Assembly (NCBI RefSeq): GCF_013778455.1
Contig: NZ_JACEHE010000050.1
Coordinates: 1-42,971 of the forward strand
DNA from: Streptomyces himalayensis subsp. himalayensis
GTDB lineage: Bacteria; Actinomycetota; Actinomycetes; Streptomycetales; Streptomycetaceae
Length of the DNA stretch: 42,971 nucleotides
Direction: 5' to 3'
A program made the translations under genes and the position numbers. Below are positions 29,685-37,528 of this stretch, piece by piece. The notes beneath the pieces were generated by a model. It was given only the letters and a program-made list of their open reading frames with translations. It was not told the origin of the DNA and ran no database searches. Within the stretch, counting starts at the first letter, position 1; each line of letters opens with the position of its first letter.

Positions 29685-30427
29685 GCGGACTCCTCCATGG
29701 GCTGGTCGTCTGGGGTGCTGGTGTCGTTCTCGAGTTCGGCGAGCTTGAGGCGGGAGGCCTCGCGGACTCGCGCCTCTTGGTCGGCGAGCTGCTCGGGCGT
29801 CAGCTCCGGCTCGCCAGATGAGGCGCGAATGCGGGCGGTGTGCGGCTTGCTGCGGGGCTTGCCGAGGACGTGCTTGCGGCTGCCGCCGGGCGCCTTGCAG
29901 GGGTGGCCGATCTCGGCGCCGCATGCGGGGCACTGGATGCCGAGCGGACCGGCGCGGCGCACGGTGTCGACGAGCGCCTCGTCGTCGCTGTCCGGCACGT
30001 CGCGGCCGACCGCGTAGCCGCGGGCCTCGAGCTCCTGGACGAAACCCCGGTGCGGGGCGCCCTCGAGCGCCAGCCGTCCGGTGGGAGCAGCGATGCGGCC
30101 GGAGGCTATGGCCTGCACCTGGCCGCGCAGTCGGGCCAGGTACTGGGGCACGGTCTCGTCGCCGATTGGCTCGTACTGGAAGTTCTCCAGTCGCGCCGAG
30201 CGGAGTTTCGTGCGGAGGGTGCGGACGTGGTGCGGCAGGATCCACAGCCGCTCCTTCGGATCCTGCGGCGGAGTCGTGTAGTACAGCGCCACCGCGGCCT
30301 TGGCGTCGTCGTCGAGCGGCACGTCGTGCAGGGCGGAAGCCCAAGCGATAGCGGCAGCAGCAGAGGGCTGCCGGTTGTCGAAAGCCGTGCAATGGCCAAG
30401 GAGTTCGGCGGCTTCCTTCGGATTCAT
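29681..30427 (-). CDS. Helicase-loader-like protein with C-terminal zinc knuckle
   Basis: 248 aa. The N-terminal ~75 residues (MNPKEAAELLGHCTAFDNRQ ... WASALHDVPLDDDAKAAVALYY) match the pattern of the phage G40P-type helicase loader/inhibitor domain, in which this 'W..aL.d.p...a..Av..yy' helix pair is typical. The C-terminal part carries IQCPACGAEIGHPCKAPGG. It overlaps the replication-initiator stop by ATGA, the usual initiator-loader order. It would recruit the host replicative helicase. The domain match is by eye. Confidence 0.65.
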   Translation of the reverse strand: MNPKEAAELLGHCTAFDNRQPSAAAAIAWASALHDVPLDDDAKAAVALYYTTPPQDPKERLWILPHHVRTLRTKLRSARLENFQYEPIGDETVPQYLARLRGQVQAIASGRIAAPTGRLALEGAPHRGFVQELEARGYAVGRDVPDSDDEALVDTVRRAGPLGIQCPACGAEIGHPCKAPGGSRKHVLGKPRSKPHTARIRASSGEPELTPEQLADQEARVREASRLKLAELENDTSTPDDQPMEESA

Positions 30428-31365
30428 GCGGAGTCCTCGCTTTCGAAGCTGGCGGCGATGGCGGCCCAGCCGGCGACCTTCGCGTCAGTGCCGGTGAGGG
30501 TCTGGCCAGAGGGCAGCTGGATGACGTTGGCCGGCTGGTGCTGCAGGCGACGGGGGGCGCGTTGGGCGTCGTCGCGGACCCACTTCTGCCAGGCGTCGGG
30601 CCAGCTCTTCCGGCGGGCGCCGGTGGAGCGGTAGTGGCTGACGAACTGGGCTGTGCTGTGGTCGATGTCGACGTGCGGGTAGGTGGCGTGGGCCCATCGG
30701 CGCATGGCGTCGGTCAGCTGGAAGCCGTCGACCTCGATCGGTGTGGGCGCGAAAGCGTCAAGATCAGTCGCGCTACTACCGTTACCTCCCCCATCTACAT
30801 CAGCCACATCTATGGGGTTCGGGTCGGGTCGGGTCGGGGCGCCGTTAGTAACGCCGTTACGAAACGCGCTGACCTGCGACTCTTCTTCTGAAACTGAACG
30901 GTTATCGTTCGCCGTCGTGTCGCCGTCGTGTCGCCGTCGTGCAGCGTTCGTGTCGTCGGCGTGCGTTTCGCCGGATCGCGTAACGCCGTTACTACGCCCG
31001 TTACTCGACGGGTCGGGCGGCACTGGCTTGCCGTTCCTTCGGCGCCGGAACGCCTCCTGTCGGGCGGCGTTCTTCTTCCGCTCGGCGATGACCTGCTCGC
31101 GGGACGGGTTGTAGCTCAGGTAGTCGTGGATCACCCATCCGCCGTCGACGCGGTCCCACAAGCCGGCGTCCTCGAGCTGCTGCGCCGTGGCCTTCAGGCT
31201 GCGCACGTGCGCCACAAGCGTCAGTTCGCGCTCGCGGATGTGCCCGTCGGTGAGGTTCTCGGCGCACCAGCAGATCGCGGAGACGTGCAACCGGAAGGCA
31301 CGATCGGAGAGCAGCGCCACCTTGCGATGTGACGGGAAGCGATCGTCCAGGCGGACCCAGGGCAT
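30424..31365 (-). CDS. Phage replication initiator (winged-helix N-terminus)
   Basis: 313 aa. N-terminal MPWVRLDDRFPSHRKVALLS and LHVSAICWCAENLTDGHI, then WVIHDYLSYNPSREQVIAER, the standard start of actinophage replisome-organiser proteins. A low-complexity linker (about residues 118-205) lies over repeated DNA resembling an origin. C-terminal domain: FQLTDAMRRWAHATYPHVDI ... SWPDAWQKWVRDD, a helical module seen in DnaD/phage initiator proteins. It should open the origin and hand DNA to the loader encoded next. Confidence 0.82.
   Translation of the reverse strand: MPWVRLDDRFPSHRKVALLSDRAFRLHVSAICWCAENLTDGHIRERELTLVAHVRSLKATAQQLEDAGLWDRVDGGWVIHDYLSYNPSREQVIAERKKNAARQEAFRRRRNGKPVPPDPSSNGRSNGVTRSGETHADDTNAARRRHDGDTTANDNRSVSEEESQVSAFRNGVTNGAPTRPDPNPIDVADVDGGGNGSSATDLDAFAPTPIEVDGFQLTDAMRRWAHATYPHVDIDHSTAQFVSHYRSTGARRKSWPDAWQKWVRDDAQRAPRRLQHQPANVIQLPSGQTLTGTDAKVAGWAAIAASFESEDSA
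30779..31004. other. Putative replication origin: CCGTTAC iterons inside the initiator gene
   Basis: The linker-coding part holds CCGTTAC/GTAACGG repeats: single copies at 30779-30785 and 30998-31004, a near copy at 30842-30848, and two dyads GTAAC-GCC-GTTAC at 30848-30860 and 30980-30992. Between them are three tandem 11-bp units of CGCCGTCGTG(T/C) (30910-30942) and a locally AT-richer stretch near 30880-30907. Origins inside the initiator gene are known from lambda O. Not tested. Confidence 0.55.
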
Positions 31366-31395
31366 CGGAGCTTCTTTCCTACGGCGTGGATGAGG

Positions 31396-32487
31396 TCAGG
31401 TGCCGAGCTGGGCTTCGGCGCAGGTCTTATGCGAGGGGCGGCCGGTGTCGTCGCGCAGGTGCGTGAGGCCACGGCAGTAGCGGCAGGGCGCGTCGATCGA
31501 CGACCAGTGCGAGCTGTCCCGCCAGTTGAGGTGCGGGCCGCGGCTGATCTCGATGCGAGGCCGTGCCCTGCAGGTGGGGTCGCGGTCCGAGGAGCCGGTG
31601 GCCGGCTTGCGCGGCTTGGGCCCGACGGGGCGGACGGAGCGGCCGATGGTGTCCTCGTACCGGTCGAGCTCCAGGGCCGTGGTCCAGAAGTGGAAGGTCG
31701 TCCGGAACTCCTTGACGCCCGCCTGGACGACCTCGCCAGCCGCGACGCCACGGACGAAGTCGTCATAGGAGATCTGGCGCACCGAGGAGACGGGATGCCA
31801 CTTGCCGCACTTGCCGGTCTTCTTGGTCAGGCAGGGGCGTGCACGGCGCTCGTCGCACTTCTCCATATGCAGGTAGCGGTAGCCGCCTCGGACCTGCAGG
31901 TGCGCGCCATCCCGTATGGCCTTGGGCGGCAGGTTGTTGTCGGTGCGCGTCCAGGCGACTTCGTTGCGGCTGAACATCTGGCTGTCGTCGGTGTGCCAGG
32001 CGGCGAGAACCCCGTGGTCAGCGGATGCCTTGTTGCGGCGCCGGATGGCATTCTCCGGTTCGAAGGAGCGCTGGATTTCGAAGCCGGTCGGCATGTCGTT
32101 GGCGCCGTAGACGAGGACGTCGCTGCGGACCTTGCCGTCCTTGGTGCGGGCTTCCGCCTCCGCGCGGTGCCCGGCCTCGGTGGCGACGCGGACGGTGCGC
32201 TCCTTGTACGCCTGGTGCTCGGGGCTCTCGTTGGAGATGTGACGCCGTTCGGCCGTCTTCGCCTCGTGAGCGGCGATCCGCTGGCCTTGCCGTTCGTAGA
32301 CGTACATCCACTCGACGTGGCCCTGGTCGCGGCAGACGCCTCCGCATTGCAGGCCGCGGCGGGAGAGCGGGCTGCTGCGGTCCTGCAGCAGCCGTTCCCA
32401 CACGCCGGGGAGCTCGGGCCGACCGAGGTCTGGCTTGCGGATGTCGAGCTCGCCGAGCTCGGTGTGCCAGAGCAGGTAGTTGACCAC
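31396..32487 (-). CDS. CoiA-like PD-(D/E)xK nuclease
   Basis: 363 aa from a GTG at 32487 with GAGGAG upstream. Residues ~85-145 hold SPEHQAYKERTVRVATEAGH, then EARTKDGKVRSDVLVYG (Asp123) and GFEIQRSF (Glu137-x-Gln139): the helix-E-(x)-RxD-ExQ core of the competence CoiA nuclease family. The C-terminal half carries Cys-pairs (CRYCRGLTHL) that may form a zinc ribbon. CoiA-like proteins process single- or branched DNA; in a phage, recombination or host-DNA processing is likely. It begins the left part of the replication block. Confidence 0.8.
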   Translation of the reverse strand: MVNYLLWHTELGELDIRKPDLGRPELPGVWERLLQDRSSPLSRRGLQCGGVCRDQGHVEWMYVYERQGQRIAAHEAKTAERRHISNESPEHQAYKERTVRVATEAGHRAEAEARTKDGKVRSDVLVYGANDMPTGFEIQRSFEPENAIRRRNKASADHGVLAAWHTDDSQMFSRNEVAWTRTDNNLPPKAIRDGAHLQVRGGYRYLHMEKCDERRARPCLTKKTGKCGKWHPVSSVRQISYDDFVRGVAAGEVVQAGVKEFRTTFHFWTTALELDRYEDTIGRSVRPVGPKPRKPATGSSDRDPTCRARPRIEISRGPHLNWRDSSHWSSIDAPCRYCRGLTHLRDDTGRPSHKTCAEAQLGT

Positions 32488-32577
32488 GGTCGGCTCCTCT
32501 CTTACTGGCGTTGCGGATAGGTCTGCGGGTGCTGGGTGCTTCGGGTCAGGGCCCGGCGTGTGGCTGCCGGCGGCCGG

Positions 32578-32769
32578 TCATCGCCGCCCCGCTTCCCAGC
32601 AGTCCGGGCAGATGTCGCGGCCGTCGCGGGTGCGGTGCCAGCCCTGGCGCTGGAGGATCCGGCGAGCGGCGGTTGCCGACTGCGGGGCGCCGGGTCCGCT
32701 GTCCTCGGACATGCACGGCCCGACCTCGGTGTCCGGTACGTCGCAGGTGAGGGAGACGTAGAAGCTCAC
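32578..32769 (-). CDS. Small zinc-binding hypothetical protein
   Basis: 63 aa from a GTG at 32769 that overlaps the upstream stop (GTGA). FYVSLTCDVPDTEVGPCMSE is followed by RRILQRQGWHRTRDGRDICPDCWEAGR, with a C-terminal CPxC and an upstream Cys pair. This 'W.r...g.DlCP.C' unit is frequent in Streptomyces phages. About 90 bp between its stop and the CoiA-like gene carry no gene. Confidence 0.7.
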   Translation of the reverse strand: MSFYVSLTCDVPDTEVGPCMSEDSGPGAPQSATAARRILQRQGWHRTRDGRDICPDCWEAGRR

Positions 32770-33749
32770 GCGGCGACCTCCTGCTTCATCTCGGGGTGGC
32801 GCTTGAGCGCCTGCTGCAGGTGGACTTTCGTGACGCTGAGCCGTTCGGCGGCCTGCTCGACGCTTAGGCCGGAGACCCACATGAGTTCGCGTGCGTCTGC
32901 AGCCAGGTCGGCTTCGCGGGTGGCGGCGGCATTGCGCGCGGCGAACTTCAGCTGGTTGCGCGTCTTGCCGTCGAGGTGCGCGTGCGCGGCGAGCCAGCCA
33001 GCGTGGGCGTGCTCGCAGGCGAGGCACATCGGCAGGCTCTGCCGCTTGTGGACCCAGTAGCCGCGGTCGGTGCCGCAGCAGCCCGTCCAGTCCGGCGCGG
33101 CGTTGGGGTCGTCGATCGCCTCGTCGTCCCATGCGCCGGGCGGCGCCCACATCTCGCGGGCTGCCCGCTTGAGGTTGCGGACGGACGTGCCGCGGGACTC
33201 GCCGAGCTTGCGGTATGCGACCTTGACCCGCTGGGCCAGCTCGTAGCGAATGGTCTCGGAGTGGCCGTTGAGCAGGTAGCTGGCGGTGGAATCCTCGATG
33301 TCGCCGGCTGCCGCGACGGCCTTGAGGGAGTGGCCGAGCGCCGTGAGCGCCCGGATACGACGGATGGATCCCACCGCGGGCACGGATCGGTTGGCGGCGA
33401 TGGCGTTGCCGGGCTTCATCGCCATGATCTGGTCGGCGGTCTGGCGGCGGACACGCTTGGAACGGCCGCTGATGATGTTCTCGAGGGTGCTGCGTGGCCG
33501 TCCGATCTGCTCGGCGATGATCGTCAGAGCGTCGCCGTTGTCCATGAGCATGCGCAGGTGTGCGGCGACGGGTGCAGCGTCGACGAGGAGGCCGCGCCCA
33601 GTGGCTTTGAGGTAGCGCTGGTGCTTTGTGTACGCACGTTCCGCTGCCCTGCAGGGGGCGCAGTAGCAGCGCTCCTGCCCACTGCGGTGGTTGCCGCGGG
33701 CCCGCGCGTAGGTGCCGTGCGGCGGCAGTGTCTTGGTCGCGGTAGTCAC
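32766..33749 (-). CDS. Multi-HTH DNA-binding protein
   Basis: 327 aa from a GTG at 33749. CYCAPCRAAERAYTKHQRY near residue 30 forms a C-x-C-x2-C finger. Several helix-turn-helix-like stretches follow: ALTIIAEQIGRPRSTLENII, HSLKAVAAAGDIEDSTASYL, and at the C-terminus GLSVEQAAERLSVTKVHLQQAL, plus CLACEHAHAGWLAAH. This large regulator-like protein with repeated HTH units is a typical early gene of Streptomyces phages. Overlaps on both sides (GTGA). Its DNA targets are unknown. Confidence 0.72.
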   Translation of the reverse strand: MTTATKTLPPHGTYARARGNHRSGQERCYCAPCRAAERAYTKHQRYLKATGRGLLVDAAPVAAHLRMLMDNGDALTIIAEQIGRPRSTLENIISGRSKRVRRQTADQIMAMKPGNAIAANRSVPAVGSIRRIRALTALGHSLKAVAAAGDIEDSTASYLLNGHSETIRYELAQRVKVAYRKLGESRGTSVRNLKRAAREMWAPPGAWDDEAIDDPNAAPDWTGCCGTDRGYWVHKRQSLPMCLACEHAHAGWLAAHAHLDGKTRNQLKFAARNAAATREADLAADARELMWVSGLSVEQAAERLSVTKVHLQQALKRHPEMKQEVAA

Positions 33750-33994
33750 TGGGTCCCCCCTTCGCGCGTGGCGAGGTCGTTGTGGAGTCGCCGGATGCCG
33801 TCGGCGGGCGGGTTGTTGAGGAGTTCGGTGATGGCTCCGGCGCAGGCGATGCGGAGCCAGGCTTGACGTGTGGCGCGGGCGAGCCAGTAGCAGGCGGCTG
33901 CGGCATGGAAGGCGACGAAGAAGCCGAGGATCGCGGCGGAGATGAGGGCGCCCCAAAAGATGGCGTTGGCGGCGTACAGGGCGTCGGCGATCAC
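33746..33994 (-). CDS. Small membrane protein
   Basis: 82 aa. ANAIFWGALISAAILGFFVAFHAAAACYWL forms one long or two short hydrophobic helices. A polar C-terminal half follows (ELLNNPPADGIRRLHNDLAT). The GTG at 33994 overlaps the upstream stop; GAGGAGG precedes it. Function unknown. Confidence 0.68.
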   Translation of the reverse strand: MIADALYAANAIFWGALISAAILGFFVAFHAAAACYWLARATRQAWLRIACAGAITELLNNPPADGIRRLHNDLATREGGTQ

Positions 33995-34086
33995 GGCTGC
34001 CTCCTCGAGGGTCGGACGATGAGCGCGCGGGCGACGGCGGCGATGCCGAGGCCGGCGAGGCAGACGAGGATCAGGGCGGCGATCAC
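33991..34086 (-). CDS. Micro membrane protein, 31 aa
   Basis: VIAALILVCLAGLGIAAVAR forms one transmembrane helix followed by a basic tail (LIVRPSRRQP). The GTG at 34086 and the stop at 33991 both overlap neighbours by 4 bp (GTGA), which supports a real coupled gene despite its size. Confidence 0.5.
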   Translation of the reverse strand: MIAALILVCLAGLGIAAVARALIVRPSRRQP

Positions 34087-34460
34087 GCGGCGGCCCTCCG
34101 CTGCTTGTTCCGCATGGCGCGGCGCTGGGTGGCTATGGCCCGGCCCTTGTCGGTGAGTCGCCAAACCGATATCCGGTGCCCGTGGGTGGGGCCGGAGGTC
34201 GACGGCACCATCCGCCCGGTGTGCTCGATCACGCCGCCGCCGCGGAGGCTGTTGATGGCGGCGCCGAGGAATCCGGGGCCGAGGTCGGGCAGCAGCTCGC
34301 GGAGCTGGTTGCAGGTGAACTCGTCGCGGGCCTCGCCGAAGTGGAGGACGGCCTGCTCGACGAGGAACCGGTCCCACTCGTCGTGGCGGGAGATGTCCTC
34401 GAGCAGCTGGTCCTTGACGGTCGACGCGAGACGCTCGGCGACAGACAGACGCTTCTTCAT
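34083..34460 (-). CDS. Winged-helix DNA-binding protein
   Basis: 125 aa from the ATG at 34460 (AAGGAC upstream). SVAERLASTVKDQLLEDISR is followed by FTCNQLRELLPDLGPGFLGAAINSLRGGGVIEHTGRM and a wing (HRISVWRLTDKG), ending in a basic tail. Typical winged-helix of phage early regulators. Lies just beyond a hairpin, so it may be transcribed separately from the recombination genes upstream. Confidence 0.75.
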   Translation of the reverse strand: MKKRLSVAERLASTVKDQLLEDISRHDEWDRFLVEQAVLHFGEARDEFTCNQLRELLPDLGPGFLGAAINSLRGGGVIEHTGRMVPSTSGPTHGHRISVWRLTDKGRAIATQRRAMRNKQRRAAA

Positions 34461-34479
34461 GTGATGTCCTTGGGGTGAG

Positions 34480-34508
34480 GAGCCGCCCGCACTGCCCGCG
34501 GGCGGCTC
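34480..34508 (-). terminator. Hairpin after the Gp3-like gene
   Basis: GAGCCGCCCGC / GCGGGCGGCTC, perfect 11-bp stem, 7-nt loop, 14 bp past the stop at 34523. Confidence 0.7.
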
Positions 34509-34522
34509 TCGATGGGTGCGGG

Positions 34523-35455
34523 CTACTGCTGCTCGACGAGTTCGGCTTCGTATGCGCCGTCCTCGTCCGGTCCGGCGGCCTCGGCCTTGAGCCGGTCCGC
34601 GATCGCCGTCAGGCCAGCGATCAGCTCGTCGTTCAGGTGGCCGGCGGCGTTCGCCCGCCGGTACACGTCGCCGACGTCGTCCGGGGTGAGCGCGGCCTCG
34701 GCCTCGGCGAGGTAGTCCGGTCGCGGTGCCTCGATCGCGGCGACGGCCTGACTGGTGGCGCCCGGATCCAGGGCGACCGCTGCCGTCATCGGCCCGGCCA
34801 GGGCCTGCCGCGGGGTCACGCCGCGCAGCTCCACCACAACGACGGGGAACTTCTTCGTCTGCCCGTCGCGGACGACCTGCCTGGGCTCGATCCGCAGATT
34901 CACCGGTACGAAGCCATCGCCCCTCGTTCCGGCGAGGACCATGTCGACCATGCCGCCCCACTCGGATGCGGCGTAGAAGCTGTGGGTCTCGGCCCGCCAC
35001 ATGCCCATGCCGGACAGGTCCGGGAGCATCACGTTCAGGCGGGAGGTGGTGGAGCAGACCACGCCCTTTTTCTGCTGGTGCCAGTCCTCGCCGAACTGCC
35101 GGGCGCACAGGCACGGCTGGCGGGACAGCAGCTCGGTCTCGCCGTCGCAGCGACGCTGGCAGCCGCCCTTCGTCCAGAGCTCGTTGTACTGGTTCAGCGG
35201 GTCGCCGGGGGTGATGAGCGCCTCGATCGAGGACGCCTTGGTGATGACCCGCCACTGCGTGATCGTGGAATTCAGCGCCTGCCACTGCTCCGGAGCGCCG
35301 CCCCACAGCTCGGCCGCGGTACGGACGTGCTCCTCGGAGTGCGAGGTGACGACCCACGTCGCGGAGCGGACGGGCCGGTTGCCCTGGGTGTAGCCGGTAC
35401 GCAAGCGTCCGTGCTCGGCTGCGCGTGCCTGGATATTGCGGAGTCGGGAGCCCAT
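34523..35455 (-). CDS. phiC31 Gp3-like protein (recombination directionality factor family)
   Basis: 310 aa. Diagnostic blocks: MGSRLRNIQARAAEHGRLRTG, ATWVVTSHSEEHVRTAAELWGG, ITPGDPLNQYNELWTKGGCQRRCDG, QPCLCA, then TSRLNVMLPDLSGMGMWRAETHSFYAA. The order 'YelW..GGC.RRCDG...PClC...C..T(S/T)RL.VMLP.L.G.G.WR.E.H...AA' is that of the phiC31 gp3 family. In phiC31 this protein turns the serine integrase to excision. Here the integrase is a tyrosine recombinase and the gene is beside exonucleases, so a DNA-annealing or recombination role is more plausible. Recognition is from memory of the family pattern. Confidence 0.72.
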   Translation of the reverse strand: MGSRLRNIQARAAEHGRLRTGYTQGNRPVRSATWVVTSHSEEHVRTAAELWGGAPEQWQALNSTITQWRVITKASSIEALITPGDPLNQYNELWTKGGCQRRCDGETELLSRQPCLCARQFGEDWHQQKKGVVCSTTSRLNVMLPDLSGMGMWRAETHSFYAASEWGGMVDMVLAGTRGDGFVPVNLRIEPRQVVRDGQTKKFPVVVVELRGVTPRQALAGPMTAAVALDPGATSQAVAAIEAPRPDYLAEAEAALTPDDVGDVYRRANAAGHLNDELIAGLTAIADRLKAEAAGPDEDGAYEAELVEQQ

Positions 35456-35457
35456 GC

Positions 35458-36300
35458 TCAGGCTGCCTTTCGGATCGTGCGGCGCCGCGCCGGAGCGGGC
35501 TGGCCGGGGGCGAGGAGCGCCGGGTATGTGGAAGGGGCTGCGTGATGCCAGAGCGCGTTGGCGAGGGCGCCGCGGAATGCTCGGTGGGCGTCGCGGCCGG
35601 CGGGCATCTCGACGAGGGCGTGGGACCTGGCGCGGAGGTTGAGGATGCCGGTGCGCTGGATCTTCGGCATGGGCTGTTCGGAGTCGTCCGGCAGGAGGAC
35701 CGACTCGCAGTAGCGGAGGCCTGCGAGCTGCTGGGTGTTCTCCGGGTAGACGGACTTGGCGGAGCGGGTGGCGGAGGTCTTGAAGTCGATGAGCCACAGC
35801 TCGAGGGCGCTGTTCTTGCCGGTGGGCAGCCAGATCATGAGGTCGGCGGTTCCGGCGTAGCCGAGGCGCCGGTGCAGGCAGGTGATCTCGGTGGCTTCGA
35901 TGTGCTTCTCGATGTTGACGCCCCAGTAGGACAGCCACAGATCGAGCTGTGCCAGGTAGGGGGCAACCTGGGGGTCGACTGCGACGGGGGCACCGAGGAG
36001 GCGCTGCTCGGCGGCCTTGTGGATGCGGTCGCCAAGGTCGGCGGCCGTGTCGCGGGCGTCGCGGTGGATCTGCTTGATCTGCTTGGTGAGTTCGGCCCGG
36101 TCGGTGATGGCGCGGCGTGCGACCTCGATGCGGTTGTTGAGGATCCATTCGACGGTGACCTTGACCGCCCACGGCATAAGCGCCCGCTTGTTGACGCTGG
36201 TGTCGAGGACGTTGGTGACGGAGACGAGGTCGGGGCCGCCGGCCGGGTCGCGGTAGTAGCGCCCGTTGTCGGTGTCGTAGGCGTGCCGGGGGTCGGTCAC
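35458..36300 (-). CDS. PD-(D/E)xK exonuclease (RecB/Cas4-like)
   Basis: 280 aa. Starts VTNVLDTSVNKRALMPWAVK. Catalytic core: LGYAGTADLMIWLP (Asp153), LWLIDFKTS (Asp172-x-Lys174), YPENTQQLAGLRYCE (Gln-Tyr motif), so the nuclease fold is complete. Pairs with the Gp3-like gene 2 bp downstream and overlaps the exonuclease gene upstream (GTGA). Phage recombination exonucleases of this type resect DNA for single-strand annealing. Confidence 0.85.
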   Translation of the reverse strand: MTDPRHAYDTDNGRYYRDPAGGPDLVSVTNVLDTSVNKRALMPWAVKVTVEWILNNRIEVARRAITDRAELTKQIKQIHRDARDTAADLGDRIHKAAEQRLLGAPVAVDPQVAPYLAQLDLWLSYWGVNIEKHIEATEITCLHRRLGYAGTADLMIWLPTGKNSALELWLIDFKTSATRSAKSVYPENTQQLAGLRYCESVLLPDDSEQPMPKIQRTGILNLRARSHALVEMPAGRDAHRAFRGALANALWHHAAPSTYPALLAPGQPAPARRRTIRKAA

Positions 36301-37037
36301 TGCTGCCCGCCGTAGGTGTTGGAGAGGGCCTGGCCGGCCATCTCGGCGAGCTGCTCGTCAGTGGCGGTGTAGAAGGCGTCGGCCTTGGTGATGGCGTCGT
36401 ACACGTCGCGGGCCCAGCGGGCGTCACCGAGTGCGGTGTGGGCGGCGCCCTTGACCGGCGGCTCGATGCCCATGAGGCGGGACAGCTCGTAGGACTTCCA
36501 GCCGCCTTCGAGGAGCCGGTCGGCGCGGCCGTAGAACTCGGCGTCGCACTGCTGCTTGGTCAGCGTGTAGGCCTGCCCGTACAGGTGGCCGACGGCCATG
36601 GTCGCGATGTCGCGGGTGCGGTAGTGCCAGGCTGGGGTGACGCCGGCTTGGCGGAAGAGCTTGGTCAGAAAACGCTCATCGAAAGCCGGGTTGGAGCCGA
36701 CGAGGACGGACCCGTCCAGGAGCGCCATCAGGTCGAGCATCAGATCGCGGCCGGAGACGGGGCGGTCGGCGGGCATGCTGCCGGTGGCCAGCCGGACGGC
36801 CAGCTCGCCCTCGGGCACGGCAAAACGCTCGTGGTAGCTGTTGATGTCCAGGGCCTCGGGGTCGGCTTCGGCGAGGCTGACGCGGATCTGCCACAGGTAC
36901 TCGGCATCCGGGTGCCCGGGGCGCCGGTGGATGATCGCGATCTCCCACGCGTCGTGGTGGTCGACGTCCAGTCCGGTCGTTTCGGTGTCGATGAACGCGA
37001 GCGGCTTGGGCGCCTTCGTGGGGCTGCTGGTGGTCAT
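36297..37037 (-). CDS. DnaQ-like 3'-5' exonuclease (DEDDh)
   Basis: 246 aa from the ATG at 37037. LAFIDTETTGLD supplies Asp17 and Glu19. VGSNPAFDERFL is the second Asp, and AAHTALGDARWA gives His-x4-Asp. All four DEDDh residues are thus present. Usual role: proofreading or trimming of 3' ends in phage replication or recombination. It overlaps the downstream exonuclease by GTGA. About 98 bp upstream of it hold no gene, only a short G/C hairpin. Confidence 0.88.
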   Translation of the reverse strand: MTTSSPTKAPKPLAFIDTETTGLDVDHHDAWEIAIIHRRPGHPDAEYLWQIRVSLAEADPEALDINSYHERFAVPEGELAVRLATGSMPADRPVSGRDLMLDLMALLDGSVLVGSNPAFDERFLTKLFRQAGVTPAWHYRTRDIATMAVGHLYGQAYTLTKQQCDAEFYGRADRLLEGGWKSYELSRLMGIEPPVKGAAHTALGDARWARDVYDAITKADAFYTATDEQLAEMAGQALSNTYGGQQ

Positions 37038-37135
37038 GTCTCCTGCTTTCAGGCAATGGGGGGGCCAGCCCCCTGGCGTGTTGTGGCTTTGGTCGCCGAC
37101 CGTGGCGGGTGGCTGGTCACCGCCCGGCCGGCGGT

Positions 37136-37528
37136 CTAGGCGGCGGGGATGTGCGCCGGGTCGGTGGCGCCGGGTGCCGCGGGCTGGGGCGTGATCGGGT
37201 ACACCGCGCGGAGGTCGCTGACGTCGGTCGGCACCGTGGGCTGGTCGTCGGCGACACGCAGGTCCCGCGGCGCCGGGACGTCCACCCGGTGTGCGTTGGC
37301 CCAGGCGGCTTCCCACGCCCGCACGGCGCCCTGCAGTCGCTTGATCTCGCGGCTGTCGACGTCGTGCTGCCGGACGGCCTCCTCCTTGTCGGCGAGGCGG
37401 TCGCGGCGGCACAGGGCCAGCGCGTCGGCGAGACGGGCGGTCTCTGTCTGCTGCCAGTGCAGGCGCTCCCGCAGCTCGTCGTTGTCCTGCTTCAGTCCGG
37501 CCTTCGTGAGCCGGTGCCGGCCGCTCAC
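37136..37528 (-). CDS. Coiled-coil hypothetical protein
   Basis: 130 aa from a GTG at 37528 that overlaps the upstream stop. Residues ~8-75 are a charged helix (NDELRERLHWQQTETARLAD, REIKRLQGAVRAWEAAWAN), then a Pro-rich end. 'L......L.......LR' heptads suggest a coiled coil. Common in Streptomyces phage early operons; function unknown. Confidence 0.65.
   Translation of the reverse strand: MSGRHRLTKAGLKQDNDELRERLHWQQTETARLADALALCRRDRLADKEEAVRQHDVDSREIKRLQGAVRAWEAAWANAHRVDVPAPRDLRVADDQPTVPTDVSDLRAVYPITPQPAAPGATDPAHIPAA

Noticed and set aside
30910..30942. Tandem 11-bp repeats considered as a CRISPR-like array
   Set aside because: Only three units without spacers, inside a coding region; better explained as linker codons or origin-associated repeats. 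No CRISPR array was seen anywhere in the window.
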